From Paenibacillus sp. FJAT-26967 (GTDB lineage: Bacteria > Bacillota > Bacilli > Paenibacillales > NBRC-103111), in NCBI RefSeq assembly GCF_001541095.1, contig NZ_LMXH01000001.1:1638842-1702841 (forward strand): a stretch of DNA of 64,000 bases. Reading direction: 5' to 3'. A program made the translations under genes and the position numbers. Below, piece by piece: positions 17,593-26,201 of the stretch. The notes under the pieces were generated by a model, which did no database searches, had not been told where the DNA came from, and worked only from the letters and a program-made list of their open reading frames with translations. Position 1 is the first letter of the stretch; every line of letters begins with the position of its first letter.

Positions 17593-18612
17593 TTGGCAAG
17601 AGCAGCATATCAGCAGGGATTAACAGGCCGGCAAAAAGCGGCTATCTTACTAATCAGTTTAGGGCCGGAAGTTTCCGCTCAAATATTCAAACATTTGCGT
17701 GAAGATGAAATCGAACAGCTGACACTGGAAATTGCTAATGTGAGAAAAGTGGATGCGATCGAGAAGGATTCCATTCTAGCTGAGTTTCATCAAATATGCC
17801 GTGCACAGGAATACATTTCCCAAGGCGGTATTGCATATGCGAAAGAGATTCTTGAGAAAGCGCTTGGGTCCAATCGGGCAGTCGATATCATTAATCGCTT
17901 AACAGCTAATCTGCAGGTCAGACCCTTTGATTTTGCAAGAAAAGCAGATCCCGCACAAATATTGAACTTTATCCAGAACGAGAATTCACAAACGATCGCA
18001 CTGGTGCTTTCTTATCTGCAATCAGAACAAGCATCCATTATTTTATCGTCACTTCCACAAGAGAAACAGGCAGATGTAGCGAAGAGGATCGCGCTCATGG
18101 ACAGCACATCACCCGAAGTTATTAGTCAAGTGGAGCGGATTCTGGAGCAGAAATTATCGGCTACCGTAACGCAAGATTATACTTCAGCCGGAGGTATTTC
18201 CTCTATCGTACAAATTCTGAACGGTGTAGACCGTGGAACTGAACGTACCATTCTCGACTCACTCGAAATTCAAGATCCCGAGCTGGCTGAAGAAATTAAG
18301 AAGCGGATGTTCGTATTCGAAGATATTGTCAATGTGGATAATCGTTCCATTCAGCGAATTATTCGCGACATTGAAAACGCGGATTTGCAGCTTGCACTCA
18401 AAGTGGCCAGCGAAGAAGTACGCGAAGCAATTTTCCGCAATATGTCCAAACGGATGTCGGAGACATTCAGAGAAGAGATGGAATTTATGGGCCCGGTACG
18501 TTTGCGGGATGTGGAAGAAGCTCAGACTCGAATCGTATCTACTATTCGTCGCTTAGAAGAAGCGGGCGAAATTATCATCGCTCGTGGTGGAGGAGACGAT
18601 ATTATTGTCTAA
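17593..18612 (+). CDS. fliG: Flagellar motor switch protein FliG
   Basis: FliG couples MotA torque to the rotor and sets rotation direction. The three domains are visible: N (ARAAYQQGLTGRQKAAILLISLG, FliF contact), middle (PFDFARKADPAQILNFIQNENSQTIALVLSYL), and C with the charged torque helix (ILDSLEIQDPELAEEIKKRMFVFEDI and RLRDVEEAQTRIV). The middle-domain EHPQ motif, which helps bind FliM, reads ENSQ here. The C-terminus DDIIV is identical to Bacillus. TTG start follows AGGTGTGAG. Length 339 is standard. Confidence 0.97.
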   Translation: MARAAYQQGLTGRQKAAILLISLGPEVSAQIFKHLREDEIEQLTLEIANVRKVDAIEKDSILAEFHQICRAQEYISQGGIAYAKEILEKALGSNRAVDIINRLTANLQVRPFDFARKADPAQILNFIQNENSQTIALVLSYLQSEQASIILSSLPQEKQADVAKRIALMDSTSPEVISQVERILEQKLSATVTQDYTSAGGISSIVQILNGVDRGTERTILDSLEIQDPELAEEIKKRMFVFEDIVNVDNRSIQRIIRDIENADLQLALKVASEEVREAIFRNMSKRMSETFREEMEFMGPVRLRDVEEAQTRIVSTIRRLEEAGEIIIARGGGDDIIV

Positions 18613-19438
18613 TATCCTTAAACCTGCCCATTATGTACCTGCTGAACAATCCAAGGCTTTTCAAGTACCGGTTAAACCGTTGACCTCCCCGTCTGCACAA
18701 TTTGAAGATGAGGTATCAGGATTTACACCAGAAGAAGAAGCTGTGATTAGTGAAGCGGAAGCTTTAAAACGGCAAATCATAAGCGATGCGGAATCGTTTG
18801 CTCAGACTCAAATCCAGGAAGCTTTCCAGGAAGCAGCTGAACTTAGAAGCCAAGCAGAAGTTGAGATTGAAGCATGGTGGAACCAGCGGCGTGAAGAAGA
18901 TGAACAACAATTCGAAGCATCCAGAGAGAATGGTTATGACACGGGTTACAAAGATGGGTTAATGAAAGCTCAAGAAGATATCCATCAGCAGCATGCTGAG
19001 ATGCTTCAAGAAGCTCAGAACGTTTTGCAGCAGGCCTACCAGGTTAAACAACAGATCATTCAGGAATCGGAGCCTTTTCTAATTGAACTCAGCTGTTCGA
19101 TTGCTGAAAAAATTATTTCCAAGCAGCTCACGCTAACTCCGGAGTGGGTGCTGGATACGATCCGAAGTGTACTTTCAAGGCGTAAAGAAACAGGCGTAAT
19201 TACACTTTGCGTCGCACCTAAACAGTTCTCATATATCCAAGATGCAAGAGAAGAGCTGCTATCATCGATTGATTCTCAGGCAGAACTGCAAATCATACCC
19301 GATGCGAGTGTCCAGGATCAAGGCTGTGTAGTGCGATCCACCTTTGGCAGCATTGATGCGAGAATTGATACACAACTGCATGAAATCAAAATCGCTCTGC
19401 AGCGCATTGCTCTTCACGGTGAAGGTGATGAGTCATGA
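18605..19438 (+). CDS. fliH: Flagellar assembly protein FliH
   Basis: FliH is the peripheral stalk and regulator of the FliI export ATPase. The 277-residue protein has a disordered N-terminus. A long Glu/Gln/Ala coiled coil follows (about residues 45-160), then a FliH/VATPase-E C-terminal domain (LSCSIAEKIISKQLTLTPEWVLDTIRSVLSRRKETGVITLCVAPKQF). I chose TTG at 18605, about 10 bases after GGAGGAG inside fliG. An in-frame GTG at 18584 has no ribosome site. The genes overlap by 8 bp, so translation is coupled. Confidence 0.9.
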   Translation: MSNILKPAHYVPAEQSKAFQVPVKPLTSPSAQFEDEVSGFTPEEEAVISEAEALKRQIISDAESFAQTQIQEAFQEAAELRSQAEVEIEAWWNQRREEDEQQFEASRENGYDTGYKDGLMKAQEDIHQQHAEMLQEAQNVLQQAYQVKQQIIQESEPFLIELSCSIAEKIISKQLTLTPEWVLDTIRSVLSRRKETGVITLCVAPKQFSYIQDAREELLSSIDSQAELQIIPDASVQDQGCVVRSTFGSIDARIDTQLHEIKIALQRIALHGEGDES

Positions 19439-20766
19439 ACAAGTCATCCCAGATCCCAAATGCGGGCAAGTATACGGACTATCTTCGGCAGATCGATCCC
19501 GTTCGGGTTAACGGTAAAGTAACCCAGGTCATTGGTTTGACGGTAGAATCTGAAGGTCCGGATGTCAGTATTGGAGAGTTGTGCCACATCTATCCTCATA
19601 AGTCGAACCGGCCGTTAATGGCGGAAGTTGTCGGGTTCCGGGGCAACAAAGTTATTCTAATGCCGCTTGGCGAACTTGAAGCAATCGGACCTGGATGCGA
19701 CGTTGTCGGAACAGGCAAGCCGCTTAGCGTACAAGTAGGACATGAACTGCTCGGCAAAGTTCTGGACGGGTTAGGTCAGCCGCTTGACGGTTCGTTTCTT
19801 CCATCGAGGATGACACAGGTGTCTACGAACAATGCACCCAGTAATCCGCTTTCAAGACCGCGTGTTCAGGAACCGCTTGGTGTAGGAGTAAGAGCCATTG
19901 ATGGACTTTTATCCGTAGGTAAGGGCCAGCGTGTTGGTATTTTCGCCGGATCGGGTGTAGGTAAAAGCACACTGCTGGGAATGATTGCCCGGAATACTTC
20001 GGCGGATGTAAATGTTATCGCTCTAATAGGCGAGCGGGGACGCGAAGTGCTCGAATTTGTAGAAAAAGATCTGGGTCCCGAAGGTTTGGCACGTTCCGTT
20101 GTCATCGTAGCGACATCTGATCAACCGGCGATGGTAAGGATCAAAGGCGCTTTTATCGCAACGAGCATTGCGGAATATTTCCGTGACCGTGGTTTGAACG
20201 TCATGCTGATGATGGACTCCGTTACACGTTTTGCGATGGCTCAGCGGGAAGTCGGGCTTGCGGTAGGTGAACCGCCTGCTACGAGAGGGTATACGCCTTC
20301 CGTTTTCGCTCTCCTGCCTAAGCTGCTCGAACGATCGGGTACCGGGCTTAAAGGCTCTATCACGGCTTTCTACACCGTGCTTGTAGATGGGGACGATATG
20401 AACGAACCTATTGCGGATGCTGTCCGGGGTATTCTAGACGGTCACATCGTGTTGGATCGGAATATCGCCAATAAAGGCCAGTATCCTGCTATTAATGTCC
20501 TAGCCAGTGTAAGCCGTGTAATGAAAGAAATTGTATCCCGCGAACAGCTCAATGCAGCTGCACATCTTAAACGGATGATGTCTGTTTATAAAGATTCGGA
20601 AGATTTGATTAATTTGGGGGCGTACCAGAGAGGCTCAAATCAAGAAATTGATTTATCCCTCGAATATATGGATGCAATCCTTGATTATGTAAAACAGAAG
20701 ACGGATGAGAAAGTGACATTGGAAGAAGCTCAACACCGCTTGATTCATCAATTTTCTTTAGGATGA
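19435..20766 (+). CDS. fliI: Flagellum-specific export ATPase FliI
   Basis: FliI is the F1-beta-like ATPase of the flagellar type III export machine. Walker A GSGVGKST is at residues 172-179, followed by IALIGERGREVLEFVEKDLG and the Walker B region VMLMMDSVTRFAMAQREVGLAVGEPPATRGYTPSVFALLP. The N-terminal barrel includes GELCHIYPH and LGKVLDGLGQPLDG. It starts with an ATGA overlap on fliH. Length 443 is typical. Confidence 0.98.
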   Translation: MNKSSQIPNAGKYTDYLRQIDPVRVNGKVTQVIGLTVESEGPDVSIGELCHIYPHKSNRPLMAEVVGFRGNKVILMPLGELEAIGPGCDVVGTGKPLSVQVGHELLGKVLDGLGQPLDGSFLPSRMTQVSTNNAPSNPLSRPRVQEPLGVGVRAIDGLLSVGKGQRVGIFAGSGVGKSTLLGMIARNTSADVNVIALIGERGREVLEFVEKDLGPEGLARSVVIVATSDQPAMVRIKGAFIATSIAEYFRDRGLNVMLMMDSVTRFAMAQREVGLAVGEPPATRGYTPSVFALLPKLLERSGTGLKGSITAFYTVLVDGDDMNEPIADAVRGILDGHIVLDRNIANKGQYPAINVLASVSRVMKEIVSREQLNAAAHLKRMMSVYKDSEDLINLGAYQRGSNQEIDLSLEYMDAILDYVKQKTDEKVTLEEAQHRLIHQFSLG

Positions 20767-20773
20767 GGGTCAT

Positions 20774-21220
20774 ATGAAATTTCAATATGCGTTCCAACAA
20801 ATCGTTAATTTAAAAAATAATGAGCGCTCGCAGGCGGAATGGAATTTATCCTCGGCGATAGGCAAGCTCAATATAGAAGAAAGCAGTCTTCATGATCTGA
20901 TGCGGATGAAGAGTGAGGCCCAGGATAAGCTGATGGAGTCATCCGAACGCCCTGTCTCAATGTCTGAGATCAGACAGCTGCAATATTATGTAGAGCACAT
21001 TGATCAGCTGATCGCTATCAAACGTCGTGATATTGCGAAGGCCCAGTATCAAGTTACACAAAACCGGGAAGTTTTATCTGACAAAATGGTTGATGAAAAA
21101 GTATGGACAAAAGCAAGAGATAAAGCTTATGAACAATTCAGCAGCTTTGTTCTTAAGAAAGAACAAGAAGCGCTGGATGAGATTGCTACAAACCGACACA
21201 CTCGACTATCTTATTCATAA
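20774..21220 (+). CDS. fliJ: Flagellar export chaperone FliJ
   Basis: FliJ is the gamma-like central stalk of the FliI ring. It is an all-helical 148-residue antiparallel coiled coil, beginning KFQYAFQQIVNLKNNERSQAEWNL and rich in Glu, Gln, Lys and Leu. It starts 7 bp after fliI behind GGATGAGGG. Sequence identity is low in this family; the call rests on size, coiled-coil pattern and position. Confidence 0.9.
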   Translation: MKFQYAFQQIVNLKNNERSQAEWNLSSAIGKLNIEESSLHDLMRMKSEAQDKLMESSERPVSMSEIRQLQYYVEHIDQLIAIKRRDIAKAQYQVTQNREVLSDKMVDEKVWTKARDKAYEQFSSFVLKKEQEALDEIATNRHTRLSYS

Positions 21221-21242
21221 CCACACGAAAGGAGGTAACGTC

Positions 21243-22148
21243 ATGGAACAATCAGGCGCAGAATCATCCTCAGGTGGTGGATTAGAGCGTTTTCTGGTCT
21301 GGTTTCTCATCCCGTTCGTGTTTACCGCTGTTCTACTCGGGGTTCTACTATCTGTATTCGATTACGATATTATGAAAACCGTTCAGCGGACCATGCACAA
21401 ACTTCCCGTTGTGGGTGAAATGATTCCCCAGCCGAAAGAAGATGCCCAGGCGGAATCTGCCAAAACTCCTAGCGCAGCTGATGCAGAGAAGGAAAAAACC
21501 AAAGAAGTGGAACAACTGAACAATAAGGTAGAGGAATTGGAAACAGAGCTGGGCAAGGCTGATCAAATGATCGCGAAGCAGGATGAAAGAATTGCGGAGC
21601 TTAAACAAGAACAAGCCGAACTATCTAACAAGCAGCTAGCAGAACAGGATGCAGAATATGATAAGAAAGTCCGGGAACTCGCTACGGTCTATGCTAGGAT
21701 GATGCCCAGTAAAGCTGCACAAATCATACAAAATTTAAGTCCTAAAGAGACGATTCTAGTTTTAAATGCTATGAAAACGGATGAAAGGGTCAAGATTCTT
21801 GAGAAAATGGACCCTAAAAAAGCGGCAGATGCTTCCATCGCTTTGAAGGATTTAACAAGCGCTGAGAATCAGAAAATCGCTGCATTGCAGGAACGTCTGG
21901 AAATCCAGAATAGTCCGAATGCAGATACAGCCAAGATGACGAAAGTTGAATTGAGTCAGACATTTGCGGCTATGAAGGCGAATCAGGCAGCTAAAGTCTT
22001 GACTGATATGTACGGTAAAAACTCTGCGCAGGTCTTGAACATTTTAAGAGAAATGGACAATACCAGCCGTGCTTCATTAATGAATGAAATTGCTGTAATC
22101 AGCAAAGAAACGGCGGCTTCCATTACAGGAAATCTTCTTCTGCCTTAG
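21243..22148 (+). CDS. ylxF: MotE/YlxF-like protein with duplicated MgtE_N-type domain
   Basis: This 301-residue inner-membrane protein follows fliJ, as ylxF does in Bacillus. Residues 16-38 are one membrane segment (RFLVWFLIPFVFTAVLLGVL). Residues 75-150 are a heptad coiled coil. The MgtE N-terminal-like helical repeat follows (ATVYARMMPSKAAQIIQNL to KILEKMDPKKAADASIAL). A second copy lies at the C-terminus (QTFAAMKANQAAKVLTDMY to ILREMDNTSRASLMNEI). Related MotE proteins help motor assembly in alphaproteobacteria. The ATG at 21243 is preceded by AAAGGAGGTAACG. A longer open frame from 21027 overlaps fliJ and is rejected. Confidence 0.87.
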   Translation: MEQSGAESSSGGGLERFLVWFLIPFVFTAVLLGVLLSVFDYDIMKTVQRTMHKLPVVGEMIPQPKEDAQAESAKTPSAADAEKEKTKEVEQLNNKVEELETELGKADQMIAKQDERIAELKQEQAELSNKQLAEQDAEYDKKVRELATVYARMMPSKAAQIIQNLSPKETILVLNAMKTDERVKILEKMDPKKAADASIALKDLTSAENQKIAALQERLEIQNSPNADTAKMTKVELSQTFAAMKANQAAKVLTDMYGKNSAQVLNILREMDNTSRASLMNEIAVISKETAASITGNLLLP

Positions 22149-22151
22149 GGA

Positions 22152-22173
22152 GAACATCCGAACATCCGAACAT
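22152..22173 (+). repeat. 8-bp tandem repeat upstream of fliK
   Basis: GAACATCC is repeated twice, then a partial GAACAT, in the short gap before the fliK ribosome site. Probably replication slippage. Confidence 0.7.
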
Positions 22174-22204
22174 ACATGTCACTTGAAAGGGGGTGAATAA
22201 GAAT

Positions 22205-23560
22205 ATGGAAATGGCATTTGCTAGTGTGGTCACGGGAACTGGAACTGCTGTTTCGGCGGCCGGTACAACGGGGACAGCGCAGAGTAAAACGGCGGTAGAC
22301 GGAGCTGTTTTTGCAGAGATCATGGGGAATCAACTGTCAACAGTGGCTGCTGAGGAAGAACAAGCACCGTTGGATGCTCTTTTATCCGGTTTAATGCAAG
22401 TGATTCTTCTACTGCCGCCCGCGATCCAGGAGGCACTGGCTAGTACAGAAGCCGACGCTGAAGGAATGATTGATGCCTTACTTCAGAATATTCAGCAGAA
22501 TCCGGAAGTCCTGCAGCAGTTGGTTCAATCGGAAACGATGCAGAGCTGGGTGACGGAAGCTTCGGCTATGCTCAGTGTATTACAGGGAACAACAGCAATA
22601 ACATCTCAAGCCGTCAGTCAGCCGCAAGATCCTTCTCTGAAACTACAAAAAACACTGCTGGATCTTACGGCCATGTTGAAACAGCAGCCGGATCATCCGA
22701 TTCTCCAGCATTTATCCAAGGAGTTTACACAGCTTCTTGAAAAAGTGCTGCCGCAAGCAACTTCTTTAGCGGCAAATACAGAGAAACCGAAATCCGCGCC
22801 GAGCACAGCTACAGACCATTCATCTAAGCTTCCGGCATCAACTGGTGAACCGGTGTTGGAAACACCAGTCGTTACGGTAACCAAGTCGAATCCGATAAAA
22901 ACCTCATTAGAAGCATTAGCTGCGAAAAGTAGTGCGTGGAACGTAGTCAGACAGACTGCCGAACTAACTGCTGAACCGGTAAGCTCGCAGAGTTCCTCAT
23001 CAAGTGAACACGCGGATATGACATTAGTGAGCGGCATGCAGGAAGTGATTAAGACAGCGGGCACTGAACAAGCAGCAAAAACTGCGCTGCCTACCATCCA
23101 GGCCAGCAATCTGACTCAGGAATTAAGCGAGTTTATGGTTAAAAGGATGAACGTTAAGGTAGGCGATGGTTTTGCTGAAGCCAAGCTTTCGCTTCGTCCG
23201 CAGCATTTGGGTAATATTGAAATCACGCTCAAGATCCAGAATGGTCAATTAATGGCAATCTTTACTGCGGATTCTGTTGTAGGCAAAGAGCTCCTGGACA
23301 GCCAGCTTTCTAGTCTCAGACAATCTTTGCAGAGTCAGGGAGTTCAAGTGGATAAAATGGAAGTAAGTCAAAGCAACATGTCCTCCAGTATGTTTCAAGA
23401 TTCAAGACAGCAGCAGTCTTCCCGGCAGTTTCTACAGCAGCACGAGGGAAGAAAGAGCGGTAGCGTAGCAGAGGAAGTGACCGAATGGAACGAGGAATTG
23501 AGCGCACTCACGGAAACGCGTAAAGCGGCTTTAGGCAACTCGTTCGAAACTTCAGCTTAA
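22205..23560 (+). CDS. fliK: Flagellar hook-length control protein FliK
   Basis: FliK is a secreted molecular ruler whose C-domain acts on FlhB to stop hook growth. The first 300 residues are low in aromatic residues and rich in Ala, Gln, Ser and Thr. The C-terminal Flg_hook domain is clear: VKVGDGFAEAKLSLRPQHLGNIEITLKIQNGQLMAIFTADS, then LLDSQLSSLRQSLQSQGVQVDKMEVSQS. A Gln/Ser/Arg-rich tail follows. ATG at 22205 lies 9 bases after AAAGGGGGTG; the GTG inside that ribosome site is rejected. Length 451. Confidence 0.93.
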   Translation: MEMAFASVVTGTGTAVSAAGTTGTAQSKTAVDGAVFAEIMGNQLSTVAAEEEQAPLDALLSGLMQVILLLPPAIQEALASTEADAEGMIDALLQNIQQNPEVLQQLVQSETMQSWVTEASAMLSVLQGTTAITSQAVSQPQDPSLKLQKTLLDLTAMLKQQPDHPILQHLSKEFTQLLEKVLPQATSLAANTEKPKSAPSTATDHSSKLPASTGEPVLETPVVTVTKSNPIKTSLEALAAKSSAWNVVRQTAELTAEPVSSQSSSSSEHADMTLVSGMQEVIKTAGTEQAAKTALPTIQASNLTQELSEFMVKRMNVKVGDGFAEAKLSLRPQHLGNIEITLKIQNGQLMAIFTADSVVGKELLDSQLSSLRQSLQSQGVQVDKMEVSQSNMSSSMFQDSRQQQSSRQFLQQHEGRKSGSVAEEVTEWNEELSALTETRKAALGNSFETSA

Positions 23561-23594
23561 GCTATATACGTTCATAGAAGAATGGAGGTGCACA

Positions 23595-24107
23595 ATGGCA
23601 GAATTATGGCAGGATGTTACTAAGACAGGAATGACTAACACAGCCTCTACCAAGAAAGCAAAAGAAAAAGATGGTTCAATATTAGGCAAAGATGATTTCT
23701 TGAAGATCATGATCGCTCAACTCCGCAATCAGGATCCTATGCAACCTATGCAGGATAAAGAATTTATTGCTCAAATGGCGCAATTCACCTCTGTTGAGCA
23801 ATTGTCCAATATGGCTGCTGAAATGAAGTTGCTTCGTTCTTCACTCGGTTTTACCTCTAGCCTAATTGACAAGAACATAAGCTGGATCGGGTTAAACGAT
23901 AAAGGCGAGACGAGTACCATGTCAGGCAAGGTAGAGTCGATCATTATCCGTGACGGTGTTCAGTATGCGGTAGTCGGAAAGAGAGAAGTTGTGCTGGAAG
24001 ATGTTCTTAGCATCGAGAACGTGAAACCTGACGTTCCTAAACCGGAAGAACCTAAACCGGAGGAACCCAAGCCTGAACCCCCGGCCCCCGGTAATCAGAC
24101 ACCATGA
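23595..24107 (+). CDS. flgD: Flagellar hook-assembly scaffold FlgD
   Basis: FlgD caps the growing hook. The N-terminal scaffold domain is clear (LGKDDFLKIMIAQLRNQDPMQPMQDKEFIAQMAQFTSVEQLSNMAAEM). A short beta segment follows (SGKVESIIIRDGVQYAVVGKREVVLEDVLSIENV). The Tudor/FnIII part of long FlgD proteins is missing, as in Bacillus. The C-terminus is a repeat of PKPEEPKPEEPKPEPPAP type (last 25 residues), likely an extended rigid tail. TGGAGGTGC precedes the ATG. Length 170. Confidence 0.93.
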   Translation: MAELWQDVTKTGMTNTASTKKAKEKDGSILGKDDFLKIMIAQLRNQDPMQPMQDKEFIAQMAQFTSVEQLSNMAAEMKLLRSSLGFTSSLIDKNISWIGLNDKGETSTMSGKVESIIIRDGVQYAVVGKREVVLEDVLSIENVKPDVPKPEEPKPEEPKPEPPAPGNQTP

Positions 24108-24478
24108 ATGAGCGGTTAACAGTCGGTAGGCTGTACCCGACTCCTGCAGCCCCTCTGCAAAGAAACCAGGCTGCAAAGCAGACGAACGGTTCAACGGATT
24201 TTGACCGTTTATTACAAAATCAGATTGTCAAGTTCAGCCACCATGCAGAGATGCGGCTTCAGCAAAGAGGAATTAAGCTGGACAGCGAACAACTCTGCAA
24301 ACTGGAAAGTGCAATTGATAAAGCAGCTGCCAAAGGTGCCAAAGATACATTGATGATGCTGGGCGGCACAGCTTTAATTGTAAATGTACCTAACCGGACC
24401 GTTGTCACAGCTCTTGATGGAGCTTCTATGAAAGAGCAAGTATTTACGCAAATTGACAGTGCAGTCATTATTACTTGA
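24104..24478 (+). CDS. Flagellar operon protein of the TIGR02530 type
   Basis: This 124-residue protein overlaps the flgD stop (ATGA). Its middle carries the family pattern QIVKFSHHAEMRLQQRGIKL and LESAIDKAAAKGAKDTLMMLGGTALIVNVPNRTVVTAL, found between flgD and flgE in many Bacillota. Its biochemical function is unknown. Location between the hook cap and the hook genes suggests a role in hook assembly. It may be an export helper or an assembly-stage regulator; I cannot choose. Confidence 0.85.
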   Translation: MNERLTVGRLYPTPAAPLQRNQAAKQTNGSTDFDRLLQNQIVKFSHHAEMRLQQRGIKLDSEQLCKLESAIDKAAAKGAKDTLMMLGGTALIVNVPNRTVVTALDGASMKEQVFTQIDSAVIIT

Positions 24479-24590
24479 AGCAATTAAACGGGCTGGACCT
24501 ATCAGGAAGCCCTTGTACCGCCGATCGATTGAAGCGGTTCAACTGAAAGATCGCATCTATTCTGCAACAACCAAGAGGAGGAACATAAAA

Positions 24591-25424
24591 ATGTTAAGAT
24601 CCATGTATTCCGGAATTTCGGGTATGCGCGGTTTTCAAACCAAGCTTGACGTTATCGGCAATAACATTGCTAACGTAAATACTGCCGGGTTTAAAAAGGG
24701 GCGGGTAAACTTTTCGGATATCATGAGCCAGACGGTATCGGGTTCATCAGCACCAAGTACTGATCCGTCTCGTGGAGGAATAAACGCTAAACAAATTGGT
24801 TTAGGTTCCTCAATCTCATCCATTGATACCATTCATACGGGTGGTAGTGCAATGACGACGAATGTTCCTACAGACCTGAGAATCGACGGTAACGGATTCT
24901 TTGCAGTGTCAACTGGTGGAGGCGATGAACCTATTTATTTAACTCGTGCCGGTAATTTTACGATCGATGCGAACAGACACATTGTTAATCCAGATGGTAT
25001 GTATCTGCTTTCAACCGACAGGGAGCCAATCCAATTGGCGGAGAACGCAACAAAATTCTCCATTTCCCAGGATGGAAGTATCATTGAGGTAATTGAAGGA
25101 ATCCCTGTAGTTTCACCCTATAAAATTTCAGTTGTTAAAGTTGCTAATCCAGCCGGTTTAGAAAAAATCGGTGGAAATCTTTATGACTACACTCTAAATG
25201 CAGACACTTTTGACGAGCTAGCAGCAAGGTTGGGAGAATCTCTGGCAGCAGATCCGGCAACAGGAACTGGCTCCATTATTACAGGCCAGCTAGAAATGTC
25301 TAATGTAGACTTGACAGAAGAATTTTCCGAAATGATCGTTTCCCAGCGTGGTTTCCAGGCTAACTCCCGTATCATTACGACTTCAGACGAAATTTTACAA
25401 GAAATCGTAAACCTGAAGCGTTAA
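24591..25424 (+). CDS. flgE: Flagellar hook protein FlgE (short, FlgG-like form)
   Basis: This is a 277-residue rod/hook protein. It opens MLRSMYSGISGMRGFQTKLDVIGNNIANVNTAGFKKGRVNFSD, then has the hook domain around VPTDLRIDGNGFFAVS and LTRAGNFTIDANRHIVNPDGMYL. It closes with GQLEMSNVDLTEEFSEMIVSQRGFQANSRIITTSDEILQEIVNL. The Bacillus hook subunit is equally short (264 residues). By position after flgD it is the hook protein, though sequence alone could also read FlgG. ATG at 24591 follows AGAGGAGGAAC. An open frame upstream to 24453 overlaps the preceding gene and is rejected. Confidence 0.9.
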   Translation: MLRSMYSGISGMRGFQTKLDVIGNNIANVNTAGFKKGRVNFSDIMSQTVSGSSAPSTDPSRGGINAKQIGLGSSISSIDTIHTGGSAMTTNVPTDLRIDGNGFFAVSTGGGDEPIYLTRAGNFTIDANRHIVNPDGMYLLSTDREPIQLAENATKFSISQDGSIIEVIEGIPVVSPYKISVVKVANPAGLEKIGGNLYDYTLNADTFDELAARLGESLAADPATGTGSIITGQLEMSNVDLTEEFSEMIVSQRGFQANSRIITTSDEILQEIVNLKR

Positions 25425-25442
25425 TAGTCGGTTATAAAGGGT

Positions 25443-25464
25443 AGGGGGGCAAGCTCGCTCCCCT
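25443..25464 (+). other. GC-rich stem-loop between flgE and swrD
   Basis: AGGGGGGC (25443-25450) pairs with GCTCCCCT (25457-25464), 8 bp with one G-U, around a 6-base loop. No T-run follows. It begins 18 bases after the flgE stop and ends 12 bases before the swrD ribosome site. It could protect the upstream mRNA or lower downstream expression within the operon. Confidence 0.6.
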
Positions 25465-25486
25465 GCTGTAATCAATGGAGGGTATC

Positions 25487-25708
25487 ATGGTACGTTTAAC
25501 CCGCATGAACGGCAAACCGTTAGTCATTAATGCTTTGATGATTGAAAGCATGGAGGAAACGCCCGATACGATCATTACCTTGATCAACGGAAAAAAGATC
25601 ATGGTTCTTGAAGCAGAAGCAGTGATCATGGAACAGGTTGAACAATTTTTACAACGGATCGGTGCGGTTCAAGCAACGATCAAGTCGACGAATACGGAGG
25701 GCTTGTAG
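25487..25708 (+). CDS. swrD: Flagellar motor-power protein SwrD (FlbD family)
   Basis: This 73-residue protein shows the FlbD/SwrD pattern VRLTRMNGKPLVINALMIESMEETPDTIITLINGKKIMVLE. In Bacillus the equivalent gene sits between flgE and fliL and raises motor torque for swarming. The start is ATG at 25487 behind GGAGGG; an ATG four codons earlier lies in the ribosome site. Its stop overlaps the fliL start by one base. Confidence 0.92.
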   Translation: MVRLTRMNGKPLVINALMIESMEETPDTIITLINGKKIMVLEAEAVIMEQVEQFLQRIGAVQATIKSTNTEGL

Positions 25709-26160
25709 TGCTTAAAAACCGATTTTTTCTAATGACTGTCTCCATTCTGGTTGCCATTACTTTAATATTAACAGCAGCATTTGTACTTTGGACCTTCATG
25801 GACAACAAAGCAGAAACTTCTGGTTCAGAAGATAGCAAACCGATAACAACATTAGAAATAAAAGAGAATACAGTCATCATGAAAGACATTATAACGAACC
25901 TGGCGGAGCCAGGCAGTTTCATCAAAATCAGTTTGGCATTTGAACTTGAAAACAAAAAAGCAAAAGTGGATTTCGAAAATTTGATTGACTCCCGCATTAA
26001 AGGCACGATTATCCGTACACTTTCCGATATGAAAGCGGAGCAGATCCAAGGCAGTAAAGGACAAGATAACCTGACTAACACTCTAATCAGCAAATTAAAT
26101 ACGCATCTCAATGAAGGAAAAATAAGGCGAATAAATATTACCGATTTTGCACTTGAGTAG
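25708..26160 (+). CDS. fliL: Flagellar basal-body-associated protein FliL
   Basis: FliL is a single-pass membrane protein that rings the stator. One N-terminal membrane segment (FFLMTVSILVAITLILTAAFVLW) is followed by an acidic linker and a stomatin-like periplasmic domain (ENTVIMKDIITNLAEPGSFIKISLAFELEN to ISKLNTHLNEGKIRRINITDFALE). GTG start at 25708 follows ACGGAGGGC. Length 150 is close to Bacillus (140). Confidence 0.94.
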   Translation: MLKNRFFLMTVSILVAITLILTAAFVLWTFMDNKAETSGSEDSKPITTLEIKENTVIMKDIITNLAEPGSFIKISLAFELENKKAKVDFENLIDSRIKGTIIRTLSDMKAEQIQGSKGQDNLTNTLISKLNTHLNEGKIRRINITDFALE

Positions 26161-26201
26161 CCTTTAACATAGATCGGATACGCACAAAGGGGGTGACTCT
26201 T

